Part shown: positions 1-5,972 of the stretch, one piece after another
Layout: each line of letters begins with the position of its first letter
Position numbering within the stretch: the stretch's first letter is position 1
From: Methanomassiliicoccus sp. UBA6
GTDB lineage: Archaea; Thermoplasmatota; Thermoplasmata; Methanomassiliicoccales; Methanomassiliicoccaceae
Assembly (NCBI GenBank): GCA_002508545.1
Contig: DAVH01000060.1
Coordinates: 301 to 11,258, forward strand
Direction: 5' to 3'
Length of the DNA stretch: 10,958 bases
Notes under the pieces: generated by a model
What the model was told of the DNA's origin: nothing
Databases searched by the model: none
Seen by the model: only the letters and a program-made list of their open reading frames with translations
Made by a program: the position numbers and the translations under genes

Positions 1-1250
1 TGAAGGACACCGAGGAGTGGAGTGCGTTCAGGGAGCTGGCGGCCAAGAGCGACATCATCGCCGCGCTCTCCCTGAGGCACACGGCCATCGTCGTTCTGGA
101 CATCCTTGACCGGACCACTCCCCTGGCCTCGGCCAGCGTGGCGGAGCAGAGCCTTAACGGCCTGATCGCCCTGACCCAGACCCTGTGGCGGAGGAGGTCA
201 TCGGCCGGCATCGACGAGCTCGCGAGGGCGGTGGAGGAGTTCGACGCATCGGACGAGAGGGGCGAGGCCCGGGACGCCCTGCGCCTGGCCCTGCGCGGCC
301 GCCTCGGCGGTGCGGTGGAGCAGATGCGGCAGTACATGGAGATGCTGACCATGATGAAGCGGATGCTCCCTTCCGGCGACGACGAGACGTTCATCGAGGA
401 GGTGTTCCTCGAGTACATGCGGGACGTCGAGCGGATGAGGGACCTGCTGAGGAAGAGCGAGGACATCCAGCACATCATCGATCTGATGGGGAAGCTTGAC
501 GTGGAGTACGGCGCCAACCAGGACAGGGTGAAGAGCTTCGCTCCCTCCGAGGCCTACGACCTCGGGCTGTCCAGCGACTTCCGCCACGTGCTTCCCGTGG
601 AGCTGCTGAAGCTGAAGGTACCGATCCTCAGGGTGCTGTTCTTCTCCCAGCTGCTGGAGGGAGGCCTGCTCACCTACCAGCTCCGGGGCCTGAACTGGCT
701 CGACGCCCCGGAGAAGAAGAGGAAGGGGCCGATCATCGCCCTGATCGACGCCTCCGGCTCCATGCGCGGCCATCCTGAGATGATCGCCAAGGCCTTCATC
801 CTCATGCTGGCGAAGCGCATGGAGCGCGAGGGCAGGGACATCAAGGTTATCCTCTTCGCGGCCTCGGACTGGAAGCTGGAGATCAACCTGGCGGACAAGA
901 TGAAGGTGGCCAAGAGCCTGCTGGACGCCATGTGCCTCACCTTCGAGGGAGGCACCGACTTCAACTCCGCCCTCCAGGCCGGCCTGGACGCGGTGAAGGG
1001 CGAGGGGTGGGAAGGAGCCGACGTCCTCTTCTTCACCGACGGCGAGTCCAAGGTGTCCGAGGAGGACCTCGTCAAGGAGTGGAACGACTTCAAGCGCCGC
1101 ACCCGCTCCCGGATCTTCACCCTCATCGTGAACAACGCCAAGGCCGGCGGGCTGGAGAAGGTGTCGGATAAGCTGTGGACGCTCCCCACCGGGACCTGGG
1201 ATGTCGCCGGCAGCCCGTCCAACATCATCAAGCTAGTGGCCCGAGGCTGA
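1..1250 (+). CDS. ViaA/CoxE-like von Willebrand factor A domain protein (5' partial)
   Basis: The frame is open from base 3 with no stop, so the gene starts outside the window; the GTG at 138 is internal. The visible part is 415 residues. The N-terminal two thirds is charged and mostly helical. The C-terminal VWA domain has a complete metal-ion-dependent adhesion site: DASGS (Asp codon at 747), Thr in GGTDF (codon at 954) and Asp in FFTDGES (codon at 1038). The pre-VWA stretch with LLTYQLRG and the late LWTLPTGTWD resemble, from memory, E. coli ViaA (LLTYRLHG and IWRFDTG), which is about 480 residues. ViaA-type proteins work with a MoxR-family AAA+ ATPase (RavA) in chaperone-like assembly or metal insertion; such a partner would be expected just upstream but is not visible. 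No signal peptide or membrane segment is seen, so it is probably cytosolic. The C-terminus appears complete. Family assignment is fairly secure; the cellular substrate is unknown. Confidence 0.85.
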   Translation, partial: KDTEEWSAFRELAAKSDIIAALSLRHTAIVVLDILDRTTPLASASVAEQSLNGLIALTQTLWRRRSSAGIDELARAVEEFDASDERGEARDALRLALRGRLGGAVEQMRQYMEMLTMMKRMLPSGDDETFIEEVFLEYMRDVERMRDLLRKSEDIQHIIDLMGKLDVEYGANQDRVKSFAPSEAYDLGLSSDFRHVLPVELLKLKVPILRVLFFSQLLEGGLLTYQLRGLNWLDAPEKKRKGPIIALIDASGSMRGHPEMIAKAFILMLAKRMEREGRDIKVILFAASDWKLEINLADKMKVAKSLLDAMCLTFEGGTDFNSALQAGLDAVKGEGWEGADVLFFTDGESKVSEEDLVKEWNDFKRRTRSRIFTLIVNNAKAGGLEKVSDKLWTLPTGTWDVAGSPSNIIKLVARG

Positions 1251-1401
1251 GCCGCCCGGGCGAGGCTTTCTGTACGCCGGGGTCGTCGATCTCGGGAAAG
1301 CAGCACCAATCGATGGAGCCGTTGTTCCCGATCAGCGCCACGGTCCTCAGGTCCCCGATGGCGCCGTACGCGGATATGGGAAGATATCCGGGCGATGCCA
1401 T
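1228..1401 (-). pseudogene. Truncated N-terminus of a GH15 glucoamylase/trehalase-like protein
   Basis: An ATG at 1401 lies 4 nt after the stop of the upstream LLM gene, with GAGGGTGA as ribosome binding site. The first about 43 codons (1401 to 1273) carry the hallmark N-terminus of glycoside hydrolase family 15: YGAIGDLRTVALIG followed by NGSIDWCCFPEIDDPGV, matching the family pattern IGDxxTAALVGxDGSIDWxCxPxFDSPSVF. After Val at 1275-1273 the expected Phe-Ala-x-Leu continuation is missing. The frame reads about 14 unrelated residues and stops at 1228, antisense to the end of the VWA gene. A normal family member is about 600 residues, so over 90% is absent and no catalytic residue remains. 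The family substrates are alpha-glucosides such as maltooligosaccharides or trehalose. The truncation could be a real deletion or an assembly join at about 1251-1273. The start signals look intact, so a short non-catalytic peptide might still be made. Confidence 0.78.
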
Positions 1402-1405
1402 GATC

Positions 1406-2368
1406 TCACCCTCTGAGGATGGGCGGGAGCACCCGCCGGCCGAAGTCCTCAATGAACTCGTCCTGGTCCCGCGCCACGTTGTGCAGGAAGATCCTCTCGA
1501 AGCCCAGCTCGATGTCCCTCTCGATCTGCCGGACGTGCTCCTCGAGGTCCGATGAGATCCTCACCTGGTCCCTCATATCGTCCGGGGTCACGAACGACGC
1601 GGCATCGTCGAACTCCTCCGGCGACCTCAGCTCGGTGCTCACGGTGTGGGGCATCACCGCGGGCCTCCACTGCTCCCACGCGCCCCTGACCGCGGCCTCC
1701 TCGTCCCGGGCGTAGGAGACCTGGGCCTTCAGGAACATCGGCTTGCCCTCCCCGCCCCCTCTCCGGAACGCGGCGATGATGTCCTTCAGCGCCTCCCTGG
1801 AGCTGGCGGTGGTGATCAGGCCGTCCGCCCATTCGCCGACCAGCTCGGCGGTGGCCGGGGAAAGGGCCGCGCCGACCATGAGCGGCGGCTCGGTCGGCAG
1901 ATCATAGAGGCGGGCCTCTTTCACCGTCACCCACCCGTCGTGGGTGACCTTCCTTCCGGACCACAGCTCCCTCATGACCCCGGCGGCCTCCCTCAGCCGG
2001 AGGTTCCTCTCCTCCCTGGTCGGCCACCTCTCGCCGGTGATACCCTCGTTCAGGAGCTGCCCGCTGCCCACCGCGATCCAGAAGCGCCCGGGGAACATCT
2101 CGGCGAGGGTAGCCGCGCCCTGAGCGACGATCGCCGGGCTGTACCTCTGCACCGGCGCGGAGACCACCCCGAACGGAAGCCTGGTGGCCTGCATCGCCGC
2201 CCCCAGCCATGACCATGCCAGGCCGCTGTGCCCCTGCTCCTTCCCCCAGGGGTGGAAGTGATCGGAGGACAGGATCCCGTTGAAGCCCGCCTTCTCAGCG
2301 CGCTTCACCAGCTCGATCAGACGGCTCGGCGGGAACTGCTCATGGGACGCGTGATATCCGATGATCAT
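1406..2368 (-). CDS. LLM-class flavin-dependent oxidoreductase (TIGR03885-like, probably FMN-using)
   Basis: This 320-residue protein has the luciferase-like TIM-barrel pattern. It begins with a short strand (MIIGYHASHEQFPPS), then EKAGFNGILSSDHFHPW, a GFxVGSGQ-like segment (WIAVGSGQLLNEGITGERWP), RLREAAGVMRELWSG, and a late VGAALSPATAELVGEWADGLIT. The combination most resembles the TIGR03885 group, annotated as non-F420 flavin oxidoreductases derived from F420-binding ancestors; the substrate is unknown. The ATG at 2368 is preceded by AGGTGA with 6 nt spacing, and a TATA box lies about 80 nt upstream. It is followed with a 4-nt gap by a GH15 N-terminal remnant, so the two were one operon. 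From memory this flavoprotein group is mostly bacterial and is sometimes annotated beside GH15 genes, which would make transfer of the pair plausible; I cannot verify that here. The domain call is confident and the cofactor is not proven. Confidence 0.85.
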   Translation of the reverse strand: MIIGYHASHEQFPPSRLIELVKRAEKAGFNGILSSDHFHPWGKEQGHSGLAWSWLGAAMQATRLPFGVVSAPVQRYSPAIVAQGAATLAEMFPGRFWIAVGSGQLLNEGITGERWPTREERNLRLREAAGVMRELWSGRKVTHDGWVTVKEARLYDLPTEPPLMVGAALSPATAELVGEWADGLITTASSREALKDIIAAFRRGGGEGKPMFLKAQVSYARDEEAAVRGAWEQWRPAVMPHTVSTELRSPEEFDDAASFVTPDDMRDQVRISSDLEEHVRQIERDIELGFERIFLHNVARDQDEFIEDFGRRVLPPILRG

Positions 2369-2448
2369 CTTCGCTCACCTGGACCGCCCGGCCCCCGCGG
2401 TGGAAGGGTTGCGGCCGGACCGCGGTCGTGTGACCCTTCGCTCGGAAC

Positions 2449-2456
2449 ATATAAAA
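2449..2456 (-). promoter_or_regulatory. TATA box for the LLM oxidoreductase gene
   Basis: On the minus strand the sequence reads TTTTATAT in an otherwise GC-rich region. Transcription would start about 26 nt downstream, near 2426, giving a leader of about 58 nt before the ATG at 2368. The motif is nearly symmetric, but no plus-strand gene starts within 400 nt, so the minus direction is preferred. Confidence 0.55.
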
Positions 2457-2521
2457 CGATGATTTGTCGGCCGGTCGCCCTCTGGACCCTTTCACCGCAA
2501 TAATCCACTGCCGCGGGGGCA

Positions 2522-2611
2522 TCAGGTGTAGATCAGGAAGATGACGAACCCCGCCGCGACCGCGGCGATCTCCGCGGCGATGCACAGGATGGTGATTACC
2601 AGCTTGCTCAT
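2522..2611 (-). CDS. 29-residue single-pass membrane peptide
   Basis: The peptide starts MSKLVITILCIAAEI and ends GFVIFLIYT: a Lys at position 3, then essentially one uninterrupted hydrophobic helix of about 24 residues with a single Glu at position 14 in the middle of the span. GGAGGTG sits 4 nt before the ATG at 2611, the best ribosome binding site in this part of the window. The frame remains open upstream to 2740, but that extension is polar, has no ribosome binding site and looks non-coding. No clear TATA box is visible; a weak AT stretch lies near 2699-2706. It sits alone between the LLM gene and the divergent heptulosonate synthase, so context gives no function. By analogy with other one-helix miniproteins it may modulate a membrane complex, but this is a guess. 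I do not recognise a family. Confidence 0.55.
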   Translation of the reverse strand: MSKLVITILCIAAEIAAVAAGFVIFLIYT

Positions 2612-2615
2612 GTCG

Positions 2616-2622
2616 CACCTCC
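2616..2622 (-). promoter_or_regulatory. Shine-Dalgarno site that fixes the 29-residue peptide start
   Basis: On the minus strand this reads GGAGGTG, 4 nt before the ATG at 2611. It is the main reason to believe the short peptide is translated and to reject the longer open frame above it. Confidence 0.65.
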
Positions 2623-2802
2623 GCTCATGGGCACACATACCTTCGTTTCTCCTGCTATCTATTCCTTTCTGATGATGCTCCGCCCCGCAAGAGCCTTTGA
2701 AATAGGGGCGCTCCCTTATCGAAGCTAGGATGGAACCCATGGGCCGCCGGGGCGTATCATTCCGTTCGTCGTTCCGCCTCAGCCCCAGCTTTGTTTTTTG
2801 AC

Positions 2803-2829
2803 GGCCTGCGCGTAGGCACGCGGCAGGCC
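2803..2829 (+). other. Hairpin in the leader of the heptulosonate synthase gene
   Basis: GGCCTGC (2803-2809) pairs perfectly with GCAGGCC (2823-2829). An inner GCG/CGC pairing is separated by one bulged G at 2822, with a six-base loop TAGGCA. It lies 35 nt before the ATG at 2865 and just after a T-rich run (2791-2799). It could be a leader control element or chance in GC-rich DNA. Apart from this and the AT-rich spots, the 2612-2864 gap shows nothing I can name, and no convincing TATA box is visible for the downstream gene. Confidence 0.35.
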
Positions 2830-2852
2830 CGATCGTTCCACCCTGTGACCAC

Positions 2853-2859
2853 GAGGTGA
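2853..2859 (+). promoter_or_regulatory. Ribosome binding site selecting ATG 2865
   Basis: GAGGTGA lies 5 nt before the ATG at 2865. The in-frame GTG at 2856 is part of this site and so cannot be the start. Confidence 0.7.
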
Positions 2860-2864
2860 CAGAG

Positions 2865-3662
2865 ATGAGCTATACTGGAAAGGCAGTGAGAATGGAGAGG
2901 ATAATCAACAGGGAGACCGGCAGGACGGTCATCGTCCCCATGGACCACGGCATGAGCATGGGCCCGATCAGCGGCCTGGTGAACATGTCCGAGACGGTGG
3001 ACAAGGCCGCCGAGGGAGGCGCCAACGCCGTGCTCGGGCACATCGGGCTCGCCCTGCACGGCCACCGGCGGCACGGCAAGGACATAGGGCTGATCATGCA
3101 CCTATCGGCTTCGACCTCGCTCTCCCCAGACCCCAACGACAAGGTGCTGGTGACCACGGTGGAGGAGGCGCTGAAGATGGGCGCGGACGGCGTGTCGGTG
3201 CACATCAACATCGGGGCGGAGACCGAGGGCGACATGCTGCGCGCGCTCGGGACGACGTCGATGAAGTGCCGGGAGTGGGGCATGCCCCTGATCGCGATGA
3301 TGTATCCCCGCGGGAGGAAGATCACTTCGGAGAACTCGGCCGTCCACGTGAAGGTAGCGGCCCGGGCGGCGGCCGAGCTGGGCGCGGACATCGTCAAGAC
3401 CTCGTACACTGGAAGCGTGGAGACCTTCCGCGAGGTCACCAGGGGATGCCCGGTGCCCGTGGTGGTGGCCGGCGGCCCGAGGATGGAGACCACCGAGCAG
3501 ATCCTGGAGATGGTGCACGATTCCATCGAGGCGGGGGGAGCGGGGGTGGCCATCGGCAGGAACATCTTCCAGGCCAGCGACCCGGTGAAAATGCTCAGGG
3601 CGGTGGCCTCGATCGTTCACGAGAACGCGACGGTGGCGGAGGCGATGAGGCTGGTCCGGTGA
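2865..3662 (+). CDS. aroA': 2-amino-3,7-dideoxy-D-threo-hept-6-ulosonate synthase (ADH synthase)
   Basis: This 265-residue class I aldolase-fold enzyme belongs to the archaeal DeoC/FbaB group (TIGR01949-like, M. jannaschii MJ0400 type). It condenses aspartate semialdehyde with a 6-deoxy-5-ketofructose phosphate donor in the alternative entry to the shikimate pathway, replacing AroF/G/H and leading to dehydroquinate. Expected active-site residues are present: Asp27 in PMDHGMSMGP, Tyr147 in MMYPRG, and the Schiff-base Lys178 in IVKTSYTGS. The phosphate-binding end GGAGVAIGRNIFQ is also intact. The usual partner, dehydroquinate synthase II (aroB'), is not adjacent. The start at 2865 is chosen because GAGGTGA sits 5 nt upstream. 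The gene ends 10 bp from the convergent ABC permease gene. A related class I fructose-bisphosphate aldolase is the main alternative; length and the N-terminal motifs favour ADH synthase. Confidence 0.85.
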   Translation: MSYTGKAVRMERIINRETGRTVIVPMDHGMSMGPISGLVNMSETVDKAAEGGANAVLGHIGLALHGHRRHGKDIGLIMHLSASTSLSPDPNDKVLVTTVEEALKMGADGVSVHINIGAETEGDMLRALGTTSMKCREWGMPLIAMMYPRGRKITSENSAVHVKVAARAAAELGADIVKTSYTGSVETFREVTRGCPVPVVVAGGPRMETTEQILEMVHDSIEAGGAGVAIGRNIFQASDPVKMLRAVASIVHENATVAEAMRLVR

Positions 3663-3672
3663 GGGACCGAGA

Positions 3673-4413
3673 TCACCTCTCCCTCCACCTGGCCTTCCTG
3701 ATGCCGATGTAGAGGAACACCGCGGACAGCGCCAGCACCACCCCGGCGTCCAGGAGCATGGTCTCCACCGGAACCTCCACGAAGCCGGCGAGGGCCTGCA
3801 CCAGCCGGGCGGTGTAGGTCGTAGGCGACAGGTAGGCCAGCAGCTGGAACGGCTGGGGGATGAGCTCCAGGGGGTAGTACACCGGGGCCAGGGTGGAGAA
3901 GAGGGTGGTGATCAGCCGGGAGAACCCGAAGCTCTGCACGATGTCCGAGGATATGGTCGCCAGGGCGAAGCCCAGCGAGACCGAGGTCAGGAACATCAGC
4001 AGCAGGACGACGGTGATGGCCAGCGCCCCGAAAAAGGTGATCGGTACGAACAGGCCGAAGAGCACCACAAGGATGAGGAGCGCCGGCGAGCTGTAGATCA
4101 GCTCGGACATCGCCATCCCCGCGACGTACGTCCCCGGCCCGGTGGGCGAGGCCACCACCATCTCCTGGAGCCGGAAGTCGTTCTTCAGGTGGGACAGGTC
4201 GGCCTGGAGGAACATCCCGCTCTGGAACATGGTCATGATCATGCCCCCGAGGATCGCCACCCCGAGGAGCTCGCCGCGGCTTACGAAGAAGATCAGGACG
4301 AGGAAGGAGAGCGGCGAGATCAGGGTGTTGATCAGGATGACCGGGTAGTTCTTCATCTCGTAGATCGCGTTCACCAGGATGGACGCGAGGATCTGGCTGG
4401 ACAGCCTGCTCAA
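3673..4413 (-). CDS. ABC-2 type transporter permease
   Basis: This 246-residue membrane protein has about six predicted transmembrane helices. It opens with an amphipathic stretch (ILASILVNAIYEMKNYP), then hydrophobic blocks around residues 25-45, 50-70, 100-125, 130-155, 165-185 and 220-240, and a basic cytosolic tail (RKARWRER). The loop with LAPVYYPLELIPQPFQLLAYLSPTTYTARLVQ is the typical ABC-2 signature before the last helix. It forms the channel of an exporter with the upstream ATPase. The likely start is a TTG at 4413 overlapping the ATPase stop (TTGA), with GGGAGGG about 6 nt upstream; the first internal Met is residue 20 and would cut the amphipathic helix. The overlap implies translational coupling. 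The substrate cannot be told from sequence. Confidence 0.88.
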   Translation of the reverse strand: MSRLSSQILASILVNAIYEMKNYPVILINTLISPLSFLVLIFFVSRGELLGVAILGGMIMTMFQSGMFLQADLSHLKNDFRLQEMVVASPTGPGTYVAGMAMSELIYSSPALLILVVLFGLFVPITFFGALAITVVLLLMFLTSVSLGFALATISSDIVQSFGFSRLITTLFSTLAPVYYPLELIPQPFQLLAYLSPTTYTARLVQALAGFVEVPVETMLLDAGVVLALSAVFLYIGIRKARWRER

Positions 4414-5324
4414 TCCCCGCCCTCCCCGTTACCGATGTCCGTTCCCACCTTCCGGTAGAAGATGTCCTCCAGGGTGACCGGGTTCATGGAGAACCGTGCC
4501 CCCCTGGCGATCAGCGTGCTGGACAGGGAGCGCGCCACCTCCTCGGTGGTCATGACCTGGGCCATGCCGTCCCGGCCCACCACGATGTCGCCGTCGAGGG
4601 CCGGCAGGTCGATGCCTGCCGGGAACCGGAGGACGTACTGCTCGCCCATACTGGCCCTCAGCTCGTCCATCGCCCCCAGGGCTAACAGCCTGCCGTTGTC
4701 CAGGATGCCGATGCGGTCGGCGATGGCCTCCGCCTCCTCCAGGTAGTGGGTGGTCATGAACAGGAAGCGGTCTCGGCTGATCCCGGTCAGCAGGTCCCAC
4801 AGCCCCTTCCTGGAGATGGGGTCGAGCCCGGTGCTCGGCTCGTCCAGGAAGATCAGGTCGGCCTCCGAGGCGATGACCATGGCCACCAGCGACTTGCGCT
4901 TCATGCCCCCGGACAGCGTCCGGTTCAGCCGGTCGGCGTGCTCCTGGAGCCCGACGGTGGCCACGGCGTCGCGCGCCCTCCTCCTCGCCTCCCGGTAGCC
5001 GGCCCCCCGCCACAGCAGGTACGAGGTGATCATCTGCACCGGCGACATCCAGGGGATCACCCTGCCCTCCTGCGGGACCACCGCCATCCGGTCACGCAGC
5101 TCGCCGGCGTCGGCCATGACGTCCAGGCCGTTGATGGTCGCCCTTCCGGAGCTGGGCTCCAGAAGGGTGGAGAGTATCCTGGTCAGGGTGGTCTTCCCCG
5201 CCCCGTTGCGCCCGATGAGGGCGAAGATGCCCCGGGTGGGGGTGGAGAAGCTTATCGCGGAGAGGGCCTCCTTCCCGTTGTCATAAACCTTCGCGACGTC
5301 CTCGCAGACGATCTCATTGACCAT
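4410..5324 (-). CDS. ABC transporter ATP-binding protein (DrrA/NodI-type exporter)
   Basis: The protein has 304 residues. All nucleotide-binding motifs are present in order: Walker A GRNGAGKTT (residues 38-46), Q-loop in VVPQEGRVIPWMSP, signature LSGGMKRK, Walker B LIFLDEP followed by STGLDP, and the switch His in MTTHYLEEAE. A C-terminal extension of about 90 residues ending MNPVTLEDIFYRKVG matches the accessory domain of DrrA-like exporters. It powers the permease encoded by the overlapping downstream gene, so the pair is a complete two-component half-transporter system that would work as an A2B2 exporter for a drug, lipid, polysaccharide or peptide of unknown identity. The ATG at 5324 is preferred to the one at 5342 because GGAGAGG lies just upstream of it and the protein then begins at the usual family position. 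The promoter is probably in the shared divergent region near 5500. Confidence 0.93.
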   Translation of the reverse strand: MVNEIVCEDVAKVYDNGKEALSAISFSTPTRGIFALIGRNGAGKTTLTRILSTLLEPSSGRATINGLDVMADAGELRDRMAVVPQEGRVIPWMSPVQMITSYLLWRGAGYREARRRARDAVATVGLQEHADRLNRTLSGGMKRKSLVAMVIASEADLIFLDEPSTGLDPISRKGLWDLLTGISRDRFLFMTTHYLEEAEAIADRIGILDNGRLLALGAMDELRASMGEQYVLRFPAGIDLPALDGDIVVGRDGMAQVMTTEEVARSLSSTLIARGARFSMNPVTLEDIFYRKVGTDIGNGEGGD

Positions 5325-5499
5325 GGGCCCCTCTCCATCCACCCCTGGGGTAGATGGTCTTTACGGTTCCCGCGGCGGCGGGACCTAGATCGCCGAGTGG
5401 ATGCCGGCCCTCGACGGCGGCCGATGATGCCGCCTCCCGCGGAGCCGCATGCATCTGGATGGATAGCAAATGAGCGGGAGGCCCCATTTCATCCCGGGG

Positions 5500-5511
5500 A
5501 TATATTTATTA
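5500..5511 (+). promoter_or_regulatory. TATA box for the DUF3303-like gene, possibly bidirectional
   Basis: The sequence ATATATTTATTA is a near-consensus archaeal TATA element. Transcription would start about 26 nt downstream, near 5530, leaving a short leader that still contains the GGAGGA site. Its reverse complement TAATAAATATAT could serve the ABC operon. A second AT-rich stretch (5522-5533) lies just downstream. Confidence 0.6.
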
Positions 5512-5536
5512 ACCCTCGGATAAAGTATATTATCTC

Positions 5537-5542
5537 GGAGGA
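5537..5542 (+). promoter_or_regulatory. Ribosome binding site selecting GTG 5548
   Basis: GGAGGA lies 5 nt before a GTG codon. There is no in-frame ATG nearby that would keep the family N-terminus, so GTG is the start. Confidence 0.6.
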
Positions 5543-5547
5543 TAACG

Positions 5548-5856
5548 GTGCTCGCGGTGCAGGTCACCAGGCATCCGGACGGCCAATGCCCGGCCAGCGA
5601 GGAGGAACGCTGCGGCACCGCAGCCGACTGGTACGAGAACATAAGGAGCATCGCCGGCAAGTTCGGGGTGAAGCTCATGGGCTCATGGGACGACCCCTCG
5701 GCCCAAAAGATCTATGCGCTCTATGAGGCCCCCAGCATGGACAACCTGGCGGTCATGATGATGGACCCGGCGGCTTCTGGTCCGCCGGCGCTCTGCACCG
5801 GGAAGGTGTTCCCTGTGCTCGACCACCAGACCATAATGAAGACGATCAAACGGTGA
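5548..5856 (+). CDS. Small DUF3303-like dimeric alpha/beta-barrel protein
   Basis: This 102-residue cytosolic protein opens with a short strand (MLAVQVTRHP), then GQCPASEEE and a helix (ADWYENIRSIAGKFG), a second strand (VKLMGSWDDPSAQKIYALYEA), a helix (SMDNLAVMMM) and a final strand (GKVFPVLDHQTIMKTI). This beta-alpha-beta repeat with a strand reading YALYEAPSMDNL is typical of ferredoxin-like dimeric alpha/beta barrels. The N-terminal HPxGQCPxxxEE resembles DUF3303-type proteins that I recall from methanogens; function is unknown there. Cysteines are at 14, 22 and 82. It appears to be a single-gene transcription unit, with a strong TATA box, GGAGGA and GTG start upstream and a hairpin plus T7 terminator downstream. 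It is divergent from the ABC exporter. That it is a gene is near certain; the family call is moderate. Confidence 0.7.
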   Translation: MLAVQVTRHPDGQCPASEEERCGTAADWYENIRSIAGKFGVKLMGSWDDPSAQKIYALYEAPSMDNLAVMMMDPAASGPPALCTGKVFPVLDHQTIMKTIKR

Positions 5857-5868
5857 ACAGTTCGTCCC

Positions 5869-5901
5869 CGGCGGCGTAGCCCCCGCCGCCGCCCTTTTTT
5901 T
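5869..5901 (+). terminator. Hairpin plus T7 terminator after the DUF3303-like gene
   Basis: CGGCGGCG (5869-5876) pairs perfectly with CGCCGCCG (5884-5891) around a 7-base loop, followed after CCC by seven Ts (5895-5901). It lies 12 bp after the stop codon. Archaeal termination depends mainly on the T-run, which is present, so this should end the upstream transcript before the GTPase promoter. Confidence 0.7.
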
Positions 5902-5927
5902 CTCCCAGCCACTGGAGCGGAGAAAGG

Positions 5928-5935
5928 CATTTATC
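5928..5935 (+). promoter_or_regulatory. Candidate TATA box for GTPase A
   Basis: CATTTATC is preceded by a purine-rich GAGAAAGG that could be a BRE. Transcription would begin near 5957, about 15 nt before the ATG at 5973. The same CATTTATC octamer occurs upstream of the paralogous GTPase B. Confidence 0.4.
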
Positions 5936-5972
5936 GGCGCCAGGCGTTGATAGGCGAAAAAGCGTGGATATC

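Larger units (their letters stand above)
5325..5547. other. Divergent intergenic region between the ABC operon and the DUF3303-like gene
   Basis: This 223-bp gap has an AT-rich promoter island (5500-5533) at one end and a GC-rich half with potential structure, including GGCGGC (5416-5421) pairing with GCCGCC (5429-5434) around a 7-base loop. If the ABC operon is transcribed from the AT-rich island its leader would be about 150 nt and contain that hairpin. No open frame with a ribosome binding site is seen inside. Confidence 0.4.

Noticed and set aside
138..140. GTG at 138 as start of the VWA protein
   Set aside because: The frame is open to the window edge, and no ribosome binding site precedes the GTG. 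The residues upstream read as normal protein.
2449..2456. The same AT-rich element read as a plus-strand TATA box
   Set aside because: No plus-strand gene begins until 2865, so it would need a leader of almost 400 nt; the minus-strand LLM gene explains it better.
2666..2710. Possible C/D box small RNA around a TGATGA sequence
   Set aside because: The base before TGATGA does not fit the C box, and no D box follows at a suitable distance.
2612..2740. N-terminal extension of the 29-residue membrane peptide to 72 residues
   Set aside because: The extension is polar and Arg/Cys-rich with no ribosome binding site, whereas GGAGGTG directly precedes the ATG at 2611.
4746..5726. Plus-strand open frame of 326 codons opposite the ABC ATPase
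   Set aside because: It is antisense to a gene with all ATPase motifs, has no recognisable domain and runs through the divergent promoter region.
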